Assembly (NCBI GenBank): GCA_030549205.1
Contig: JAUKTV010000023.1
Location: 62,001 to 126,000, forward strand
Length of the DNA: 64,000 nucleotides
DNA from: Apiosordaria backusii
Taxonomy: Eukaryota; Ascomycota; Sordariomycetes; Sordariales; Lasiosphaeriaceae
Reading direction: 5' to 3'
The position numbers and the translations under genes are program-made. Below, one piece after another: positions 24,401-33,011 of the stretch. How positions within the stretch are numbered: position 1 is the first letter of the stretch; each line of letters begins with the position of its first letter. The notes beneath the pieces were generated by a model that had not been told where the DNA came from, did not search any database, and was given only the letters and a program-made list of their open reading frames with translations.

Positions 24401-26189
24401 CTTTCCAGCGCAAGACCGGTTACGTTCAGCAACAGGATCTTCATCTGCAGACGACCACGGTTCGCGAGGCTTTGAACTTCAGTGCTCTCCTCCGCCAACC
24501 TGCTCACATTCCCCGCGAAGAAAAGCTCGCTTACGTTGATGAGGTTATCAGGCTTCTGGAAATGGACGAATATGCTGATGCCATCATCGGTGTTCCCGGT
24601 GAAGGTCTCAACGTCGAACAGCGCAAACGTCTTACTATCGGTGTCGAACTTGCTGCCAAGCCCCCTCTTCTCCTCTTCGTTGATGAGCCCACTTCTGGTC
24701 TTGACAGTCAGACATCCTGGGCCATTCTGGATCTTCTCGAGAAACTCACAAAGAGCGGACAAGCCATTCTCTGCACCATTCATCAGCCCTCGGCCATGCT
24801 CTTCCAGCGTTTCGACAGACTCCTGTTTTTGGCCAAGGGTGGCAAGACCGTGTACTTTGGCGATATCGGCGAAAACTCCAAGACCATGACTTCTTACTTT
24901 GAGCGCAACGGTGGCTTCGCTTGCCCTGCTGACGCCAACCCCGCCGAGTGGATGTTGGAGGTTATCGGCGCTGCCCCTGGAAGCGTTACCAACGTCGATT
25001 GGCATCAGGCTTGGCGCGAGAGCCCCGAGTATACCGCCGTTCAGGATGAGCTTCAGCGTCTCAAGGCGGAGGCCAAGGGGTCGTCGGATGCCCTGGCTAC
25101 CGACGATGGCAGCTACCGTGAGTTCGCAGCTCCTTTTGGCGAGCAGCTCCTCAGTGTCACCCATCGTGTCTTCCAGCAGTACTGGCGTACTCCCACCTAC
25201 ATCTACTCCAAGGCCGTCCTCTGTCTCATCGTCTCGCTCTTCATCGGTTTCGTCTTCTTCAAGGCTCCCAACACCATCCAGGGTCTCCAAAACCAGATGT
25301 TTGCCATCTTCAACATTCTTACTGTCTTCGGCCAGCTTGTCCAGCAAACCATGCCACACTTCGTCGTCCAACGTTCGCTGTACGAGGTCCGTGAGCGTCC
25401 GTCCAAGGTATACAGCTGGAAGGTCTTCATGCTGTCACAGATCATTGTCGAGCTCCCCTGGAACACTCTCATGGCTGCGTTGATGTTCGTCACCTGGTAC
25501 TACCCCGTTGGTCTCGACGCCAACGCTGCTGCGGCCGGCCAAACAGTCGAGCGTGGTGGTCTCATGTTCTTGCTCCTTGTTGCCTTCATGCTGTTCACCT
25601 CTACCTTCACTGATTTCATCATTGCTGGTTTCGAGACGGCCGAAGCTGGAGGCAACATCGCCAACTTGCTCTTCAGTTTGTGCCTGATCTTCTGCGGTGT
25701 CCTCGCCACCCCCGAGACCATGCCCAGATTCTGGATCTTCATGTACCGTGTCAGCCCCTTCACCTATCTTGTCAGCGCCATGCTGTCAACTGCTGTCGCC
25801 AACACCGAAGTCGTCTGCGCCGCCAATGAATTGCAGAAATTTGCGCCTCCCGCCAACCAAACTTGCGGAGAGTACCTCGAGTCTTACATGAAGATGGCTG
25901 GCGGTTATCTCACCAACCCCGAGAGTACCGACATGTGCTCGTTCTGCACCATCAAGGACACCAACGTATTCCTTGCCCAGGTCGGGGCTGACTATGCCGA
26001 CAGATGGCGCAACTTTGGGTATGTAATGCTCGTTCCCTTTCGTCTTTCCCCTGTTCAAGTTGCTGACTTCTAATTTTCTACAGTATCCTCTGGGCCTTCA
26101 TCATCTTCAACGTTATCGCCGCCCTCTTTGTGTACTGGCTCGTCCGTGTACCCAAGAAGAAGCTCGGTGGTAAGCAGAAGAAGGAGTAA
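21466..26189 (+). CDS. PDR-type (ABCG) ABC transporter, full length
   Basis: ATP-driven exporter of drugs or toxic metabolites at the plasma membrane, like yeast Pdr5 and Candida Cdr1. Three exons (21466-22228, 22289-26018, 26084-26189) join in frame to 1532 residues, the usual length. The order is NBD1-TMD1-NBD2-TMD2. NBD1 has the PDR-specific degenerate Walker A GPPGSGCST (residues 223-231, Cys in place of Lys), the signature VSGGERKR and a Walker B ending WDN. NBD2 has the normal Walker A GVSGAGKTT, a degenerate signature LNVEQRKR and Walker B LLFVDEPTSGLDS. This asymmetry is normal for the family. The last exon encodes the final span and the basic tail VPKKKLGGKQKKE. Substrate unknown. 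Confidence 0.95.
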
Positions 26190-27025
26190 ACAAGCCTCTG
26201 TCCACGACCCACGACAAAAAAACCAACAAAAACTATTTGCCAAGTAACGAAGACGACGAAAACGATGGCACTTGAGTGTTGTGATGCGAGTGTGTGTTTT
26301 TCGTCATGACATGATGCACATTCCTCGCCCCTCCACACGTCATCATCCTCTCCCTTTTACACCGGCAGCAACAACAGTACCAAGGCAAAGCTCGACTTTG
26401 TTTTGGATATCTGCCTTGCGACTTGTTTTTGCGTCGCCTTGCTTGATTTTGGTTTCACCATATGCCAAAGCATTTACCCCCTCATTTTTTTATAATCACT
26501 GCCTCACACAAGTCGCACATGGTTCACATTCAAAGCGATCTCGGATACCAAATGTACATTTCTTGCATTTTTCCCGTCTTTTTTCCCTTATTTTTATATA
26601 ATGTCTAGAAGAATTAGAATCCCTTTTGGTATTGGGTCAAACCCAGGAAGGGAGGCAGCCATTGATGAGCCACATGGCAAAGCGGGTTGTTTTTTTTGCA
26701 TTTTCGATTTTGGTTATTCTCTTGTACATATATATATTACTCCATCGTCGCATGGATTGGTTGCTTTGTCTTGTCTTTGTTGCAATGCCCATGAACAAAG
26801 TAAAGACAGTTTAGTAGGAAAAAGGATCATGATAGAAGTTGGATGAATGAATACAATTATCAATTTTACTCAACTTGCTTTTGCTTGCTTGTCTCTCCCC
26901 TTTGAAGCCTCCCATCAAGTCATGAACCCCAACCCAGGGATATTGTTGCTGACTCCAGGATCGCAATGTGATTTTGGTAGCTAATAATACAACAATCGAT
27001 GTTGACACACGCCCCTTGTAGGGTC
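26190..27025. other. Convergent 3' regions, no gene recognised
   Basis: Lies between the PDR transporter (plus) and SAM50 (minus). T-rich stretches would suit 3' ends. Short frames have no domain. Confidence 0.5.
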
Positions 27026-28840
27026 TTACAAAAAGCTTATTCCAACACCAACCTGCAACCCTTTCCTGCCCTCCTCTCCCCGTCTCAGCACAAGCGGCAG
27101 GCTAAAGTTGAGCTCAAATCTCGCCACAGGATGGGCATACACAAGACCAAATCCAGCCGCCACACTTGGCAGCCCGTTCCCAAGCTCCCCCACAGCAGAT
27201 TTTACACCGTCAAACACCTTCTGGGGTTCCATAGCCAACGCCCGCCCATTCTCCCCTGTCACAACCTTGCTCTGGAGCGCCACCAACCGGCCGCCATTGG
27301 CAAAGAGCTGGAACCTGAGCGGCGAGTCCGCGCCAAGACGCGGGATAGGAAGCAGCATGTTTACACTGCCGGCGGCGAAGACGTCACCGCCGACGGAATC
27401 GGCGCCATCATGCGGGCCGAGACCGCCGAGCTTGAAGCCGCGGACGTCGGCAGGGCCGCCGAGCTGGAAGCGGTCGTTGATGCGGCTGGGGTACGCTGGA
27501 GCGGTGAGGTCGTACCCCCGAGGCAAAGGGTAAAGAAGACCGACGCGAATCCCACCGCCGATGGAAACGCCGGATTTCGTCTTCGAGCCGGGAAGGGATA
27601 GTGGGACGGCACCGGAGGTTTCAAGCTCTGTTTTGGCAAAGGCAACGTCGCCCTTTAGGGGGCCCCAGCCAGCGAGCTCGGATATGGTCTTGAAGAGGTA
27701 GCCACTTTGCGGGAGCATGGGGTTGTCCCGGCGGTCGAGGGTGTATGTGTGGCCTATTGAGCACTTGAGGGAGTCACCCGCGTCTGCGCGGACGGTGGGC
27801 GATGCCTTGGGTGCTAGTCCTGTCAACTGTCTCCAGACACCGTTGTACATGAGCGTGTGGGTCGCTTTGCTGTCGCTCAACCATGAGAGCTTCAGACTTC
27901 CACCGGTGAGGTGTTCATCGTGGGAGGCCCAGGGCTTTTGTGTTGACGAGCGGAGTGCGTCCAGAGCAAGTCGCACATCTGGGTTGCCGTTCAGGGGGGT
28001 GGAGAAGTTGGCATTGTAGGCTGATCTTGTGCGGGTGCCGGTGCTGGCATTGATGGATAAGGTCTCGGCACCGCCAAAGATGTTTCGAAATACACCGTTG
28101 GTGTAGGCGGAGCCTTCTGCATTTCCGAAGTCGGTACCGGCGGTGAAGACCAGTCTAGACTTCTCCTTTACGGCGATGGCAATGTCAAGCTCTGTCCTGT
28201 TGGCAGGTGCGTCAGGCCGATTGGCCTCGGAGATGAATGCCCCGAAGCCATCTTCTTTGAAGATATCTATGTGCCTGTCATGTTAGATATATGTCGTACT
28301 TCTTTGAAGGGGCACGACGTACCAAAACGGGAGAGCTTCCTGGTAGCGGCACCAACCCGCTCCAGGGTCTCGCCGAGCGTAGACGTCGAGTTTGCTGGCC
28401 CCTCAACAAGAGGCTTGAAGATGCCATCAAGAAGAGACCGCCGGGTGTTTATAGCGCCGTGAACTTCAATAGAGTTGATAGAAGCAGGGGTGAGAAGGTG
28501 CTCGTCAAGCTGTTGGTGAGGTGGTGCTGTTAGTAATCATGGGGTAGCAAAATAAGCAGTCAACAGCGCCGCAAGCAAGTATCTTGTACCATATTCGACC
28601 GGCCATCGTAGGCCGGGTGTTGTGCTGGATCTGTGGTGTTGGCACTGCTGGCAGCCTACGTGAAAATAGGGTGTTAGTCTTATCTGAAGGGAGCTTTGGA
28701 GTACAAAGCCAGGGAGCAGCCAAAGCTGTCGAAACCCAAGGTTCGGGCTGCTGCTCGACTGAGAGTTTCCATCTTACGGTGCTACATTCTGATAGACTTA
28801 CACCGCTGCTGCCGGAGCCGAGAGAGGCCCCCATATCCAT
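27026..28840 (-). CDS. SAM50: SAM50/TOB55, core of the mitochondrial sorting and assembly machinery
   Basis: Omp85-family beta-barrel that inserts beta-barrel proteins into the mitochondrial outer membrane. Four exons (28840-28802, 28655-28590, 28509-28323, 28266-27026) join in frame to 510 residues. The N-terminal part carries one POTRA domain (INSIEVHGAINTRRSLLDG to LSRFDIFKEDGF). The rest is the barrel, with HTYTLDRRDNPMLPQSGYLF and the family hallmark FQLGGPADVRGF (loop 6 region). It ends VGVGISFL with a C-terminal aromatic, typical of a beta-signal strand. Exon 1 encodes only 13 residues (MDMGASLGSGSSG). The donor of exon 2 (gtacaag) is chosen because it keeps phase zero; an alternative donor 11 bp earlier would break the frame. 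UBC6 starts 440 bp away on the other strand. Confidence 0.92.
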
Positions 28841-29279
28841 CTGCTCACAATTCAAATGACCAGGGTGAGGCTCGTCACTCCTGTTTTCGAGAAGCTTTGA
28901 GTCTGCTGGATTGGACAGGGGTCCGTGGAAGGGAAACACGACAGCGGCCCCACTCTAATCTTGGCTTCCATGCACCGCTGACGTAAGGACAGGCAGGTCC
29001 CACTCCAGGGGATTCTTTGATTGACTCTGGGGTCATCCGAACCAGAACGCCACCGTGCTGTCGTTGTTGGTGGGCCTGTCAGCCGCAACCCTCTCCAGCC
29101 TTCAAGCGATTTCGTCACCCACTGCCTCGGACGTATATTGTGCTCACCCATCGACCATCGCATTCAAGCCTCCGCTCGCTGTTTTCAGTCAACTTCGGCC
29201 TTGTTTCAGCAGATACACCGTCTCTCTTCCAGCGCACCACCTCCGCCCTATCAGCCACGTCCCTCATTTCTAGTTCCAA
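28841..29279. promoter_or_regulatory. Shared divergent promoter of SAM50 and UBC6
   Basis: The 439 bp between the two start codons must hold both core promoters and leaders. No TATA box is obvious. Inferred from gene layout. Confidence 0.5.
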
Positions 29280-30224
29280 ATGGCCAGTCGTGCTGCGCAC
29301 AAGCGCGTATGTTGTCTCTCTTGGTCGCACTGGCTTAGCCATGTGTCTGTCGCCTGTGGAAAAAGGTGCTGACATTTAAAATCTTAATCAGTTGACGCGT
29401 GAATACAAGAGCATCTCCGAAAACCCGCCGCCGTACATCCAAGCTCACCCCTCAGAAACCAACATCTTGGAGTAGGAGATGCCCCACGACCCCGCAATAC
29501 AAGAACAACGACTGACAAGTTTTACTTACAGGTGGCATTATGTTATTACCGGTCCCGAGGACACCCCCTACCATGGCGGCCAGTACTGGGGAACACTGAT
29601 TTTCCCTCCCAACTACCCCTTTGCGCCGCCGGCAATCCGAATGCACACTCCCTCCGGCCGATTCCAACCGTCGAGCCGTCTCTGTCTTTCGATTTCAGAC
29701 TTTCACCCACGATCCTTCAACCCAGCCTGGGAGGTATCGACCATTCTGATCGGGCTGCTCTCGTTCATGACTTCAGAAGAGATGACAACGGGGTCGGTAT
29801 CGGCGACAGAGGCAGAGAGGAGGATGTATGCCGCGCGGTCTCGGTGGTGGAACTCAACAGGAGGCGGCTCGCACCTGAAAGGGGACAGCAAGGCTGGCAA
29901 GGGCAATGTCAGGGCGGGAGATGGTGGTCTGAAGTTCAAGTCGGAATGGCCAGAAATCGATGCTGAAAACTGGGCGTGGATGCGGGAAAACAAGATCGAT
30001 ACGGTTACAGGGCTCAAAATGGTGGAGGCAAATGCGGCTTCTTGTGGGCCCCAACTGGGGATTGCTTCGGGGAGCGGTCACCAGGCCCATGCAGTTGTGG
30101 ACGCTGTCATCCAGCAGCGAGAAGCAGGACAGGGTTGGCTTCGCAACAACAAGATGCTAGTGATAGGGGGATCATCTTCATTTACGTGCTGATTGCACGG
30201 CTACTAGGGGAGGGTACGCCTTGA
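29280..30224 (+). CDS. UBC6: Ubiquitin-conjugating enzyme E2, UBC6 type (ER), with a frameshift at the membrane anchor
   Basis: Tail-anchored E2 of the ER that serves ER-associated degradation. Exons 29280-29306, 29392-29471 and 29532 onwards give MASRAAHKR, LTREYKSISENPPPYIQ and a full UBC fold. The family loop HTPSGRFQPSSRLCLSISDF carries the active-site Cys. As written, the frame ends at 30192 with LVIGGSSSFTC (255 residues) and has no membrane segment. One base later in phase, the same DNA reads IIFIYVLIARLLGEG and stops at 30222-30224, which is the expected tail anchor (266 residues). The shift lies in a run of five G at 30166-30170; six G would repair the frame. An intron gtgata..ctactag is conceivable but would delete the anchor. 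Confidence 0.88.
30166..30170 (+). other. Apparent one-base frameshift in UBC6 (G5 run)
   Basis: The frame before the run ends soon after; the frame after it encodes the hydrophobic C-terminal anchor expected for Ubc6. One extra G joins them. Confidence 0.75.
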
Positions 30225-30867
30225 ATTGTGGAAGACGGGTGGCGAGGTGGATGTTAATTTAGGACGGCGCAGATACCACTTTGGTATGCGAGGTTGGTGT
30301 CTTTCACGGTGCTGGCATAACGGTCGACATCCTTTCTTGTGTCCTTGAACATAGAATTGTCATGTTAGAGGCTTTTTTCCATCTTGGGCAGTGGGTTGTC
30401 TTCTCATCAGGCTTTGGTCAATCTGTACTTGTATGGGGAGAAAGGAAGGCTTCCATGCTTTTATTTGACACATTTCAGCAGTATGTTCATTTGTAATACG
30501 GATTTGAAGGAATCAAACAGCGCAGACACATGAGGCAGCTGTTGGTCAATGTACTTAGAAACTGTATCGAGGGTTTGACCTCTTCTTGGTCTCTTGGGCC
30601 TTAGTCCCACTGAGTCCCACTGAGTCTCACATGCCCAACATGCTCGAAACAAGAAATAACCTATCTACAATACGGAAGAGTTTCAGTGTGTGGAACATGA
30701 AATTCAGCCCTGTGGAGCAGGACAGTGACACTTGGTGGGGGCCATCCGCCGAATAGGGGGCCTGTTAGTCCTACCCCAGATTCTTGGCCTTGACTTCAAC
30801 AACACTTCACAAACGAACCGCAAAGCCTTTTCGAGGTTGCAATGAAAGGAAACCAAACCGTGATATT
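30225..30867. other. Convergent 3' regions with a small tandem repeat
   Basis: No gene recognised. A short tandem of the 10-mer gtcccactga (about 2.5 copies, one variant) lies at about 30604-30630. Confidence 0.5.
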
Positions 30868-31392
30868 CTATTTGAACAACTTATTCTTCACTTTACTAAA
30901 CACCCCTCCTGACTTTTCCTCGCGCGGGTAATACGGACCAACCTTGAAACCCCACTGATTCACCTTCTCACAGGTACACGGTTTCCTTCCGACCTTGTAG
31001 TCGTCCTCGTCGTCTGGTCCATAGCGGTTGTCACGATGGAGGCATCCGTAATCTCGATAATTCAGGCCGTGTGTGTGTGTCGAATGGCAATCGCAGCACT
31101 CCACGGTGCTAGATTTCAGCCACTCTGGAGATAGCTCTTGACCACCGATGGTGCATAAGACCTTGGCTCCCGCCACATCCGTACTATCGACTACTTCTGT
31201 GTCTTTATTGGCTTTGTAGGGGGGTCGATTTTTCTTTTTGCATTCTTTGCATGAGTCGCCCTTTCTCCGCTTCGGGTTGTTGAAGTTCGTCCACCCGTAG
31301 ATTTCGTTGTGGTGGTACTTTGCCGGATCCTCGGGGTCGGCATGTCTCCAGTAGAGACGCCTTGACATGTAGTCCCCCAAGAGTCTGTCCAT
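30868..31392 (-). CDS. Hypothetical Cys-rich small protein
   Basis: A single frame of 174 residues that I do not recognise. The start at 31392 has a strong context (accATGG). Nine Cys occur at 48, 51, 80, 99, 100, 102, 117, 139 and 141, in pairs that could bind zinc (CKEC, CCDCHSTHTH, CTC). The N-terminal part is rich in Tyr, Trp, His and Asn (SRRLYWRHADPE, YHHNEIYGWTNFNNP); the C-terminus is basic (VFSKVKNKLFK). No signal peptide or membrane span is visible. The frame just upstream also looks protein-like (31393-31555, RDRYLEPANLFSPDNL), so a longer or rearranged gene is possible. Composition and Cys pairing argue against a chance frame. Confidence 0.6.
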   Translation of the reverse strand: MDRLLGDYMSRRLYWRHADPEDPAKYHHNEIYGWTNFNNPKRRKGDSCKECKKKNRPPYKANKDTEVVDSTDVAGAKVLCTIGGQELSPEWLKSSTVECCDCHSTHTHGLNYRDYGCLHRDNRYGPDDEDDYKVGRKPCTCEKVNQWGFKVGPYYPREEKSGGVFSKVKNKLFK

Positions 31393-32209
31393 GGTAGATG
31401 TTGTGATGGTCTATGCCGCAGAATACGTTGTTGGCGATGTAAAGGGTGTTCAAATTGTCAGGGGAAAAAAGGTTGGCTGGTTCAAGATAGCGATCTCTTG
31501 GGGACAAGAGAAGCATGGGTATGTGTGCTTGCACGTGTCTGTCAAATGACGCCAATAAAAGACTCTGTCAAATGGAACAAAGCATCTGTTCCCTAATCTT
31601 TGTTCTAACACCTGACAACTCTGCCCACCACCTGCCGATAACCAGCTTGACACAAAGACGTGAAGTCGTGTTTCTTGACAGCGACAACACACTAATACTC
31701 CAGCTCATAATTATAGCTCGGAAAGGCTAAGGAGAGACCATACATGATGTTAATGGCGCTATGTTTCTACGCTTAGCAAGCCAACTTGCAGAAAGGTTAG
31801 GTAAAGCACAGCTAAGTTACCTCTGTCTGAAAGCCAGGTCGCCGGGAGAGGAGCAAGCTGACCTGTGCAGCGAGAAGTGTGTGCAGCGAGAAGTGTCTTT
31901 GTATCAAAGAAGTTGGCCAAACTAGAGCCTCCCAAACACATAGATACATAACTTACACGCGGTATGAGTGCCCTGACTCCTCTACTCATCCGCAGGCTCA
32001 AGTATGCCACATTTAGCATCAGAAATGTACATACTGGCCAATGTACGTTCTGTTTATTCTCTTTGTTGGGGATCACCACAGAGCCCACTCGTCTAAAATT
32101 AATAGTTAGGATCTGTATATTGCCATTTATATTGAAAGGGGGCCCTACATTCAAAGGGCGACCGCAAAGGGGTGTCATTCACTAGAATAAGTTCACCGGT
32201 CTCATCGTC
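31393..32209. other. Gene-poor, AT-richer stretch
   Basis: No gene recognised. It contains a perfect 16-bp tandem duplication (next entry). A minus-strand frame at 31759-32178 has no domain. Confidence 0.5.
31865..31896. repeat. Perfect tandem duplication, 16 bp x 2
   Basis: The unit gtgcagcgagaagtgt occurs twice without a gap. Probably a replication-slippage duplication. Confidence 0.9.
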
Positions 32210-32425
32210 TTACTTCTTGACATTGTCATCCCATAGATTACCGTGGACGAGGGTAGGGGAGATGGTTCCGAGGAGTGGCTCTGGTGGAGTAAGGAGCCGC
32301 TTGACGGCCCAGTCTAATATCTGGCAACATAGGTGGTTGAAGACCTCATTGACGGCGCCATGCACTTCCATTTCCTTCTCAATGGTCCGCGCTAGGCCAT
32401 CCTGGAAGCAAACAGCTCAACTCTG
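32210..32425 (-). pseudogene. Fragment of a fructosamine/ketosamine-3-kinase-like protein
   Basis: The minus strand reads DGLARTIEKEMEVHG, then LTPPEPLLGTISPTLVHGNL, then WDDNVKK and a stop. This matches the C-terminal kinase core of the fructosamine kinase family, where the motif is normally LVHGDLWxGN. The catalytic Asp is Asn here (AAT), a change expected to abolish activity and one G-to-A step from GAT. A stop directly follows, and upstream the frame meets a TGA about 6 codons before the recognisable part. No start or further exons were found. I call it a dead remnant; the family assignment rests on this single block. Confidence 0.6.
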
Positions 32426-33011
32426 ACGCATCGGGGTTGTTGAGAGGTGTTACTGTCTGTTTTCATGTGCAGAGCGTGTAAGTGTCAGTTGGAGGGCCCA
32501 ATCTCCCAGTTGCCTTTCCATGATGATGATGCCTGCCTGGTTACATGTTATGAAAGATTCCGTTGCACTGTACTAGCTCGACAAAGCAGCCCAGTGCCTC
32601 CTCGAGTGCAAGAGACGCATACGATTGGTTTTGAGAGTCTAAAGGAAACATCGAAAATAGGCGTCTTGGCGCCCAGGCGAAGTATCTCTGGTGTAATACA
32701 ATGAAAGTTTACTACACTGCAAAAAGCCATCCTACTGAATGTTGGATAACACAACCATCCCCGATCACCGTAAACTCCACTCATTCTAGCTCTTAGTAAA
32801 CACCTCCACACACATGGCGCTCAATGCAGCTGGTTGTGTCATCATCACTGCGCTACAGCCGGGTAATCTCCATTGTCATTGTGATTGGGCATCAGAACAG
32901 GCACCACTTACCTCAAGGTCCTCTGCATGTAAATCTACCTCAATGGCCTTAAAACATCAGCCCAACTCATAACTCATTTCTTTCATTCGATCTCTCCAAA
33001 CATCCAACAAA
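32426..33011. other. Upstream region of the beta-mannosidase gene
   Basis: No gene recognised. The first part may hold further decayed pieces of the kinase remnant, with stops in all frames. Confidence 0.45.

Noticed and set aside
24346..25371. A 341-codon minus-strand frame inside the ABC transporter
   Set aside because: Antisense shadow of NBD2 coding sequence.
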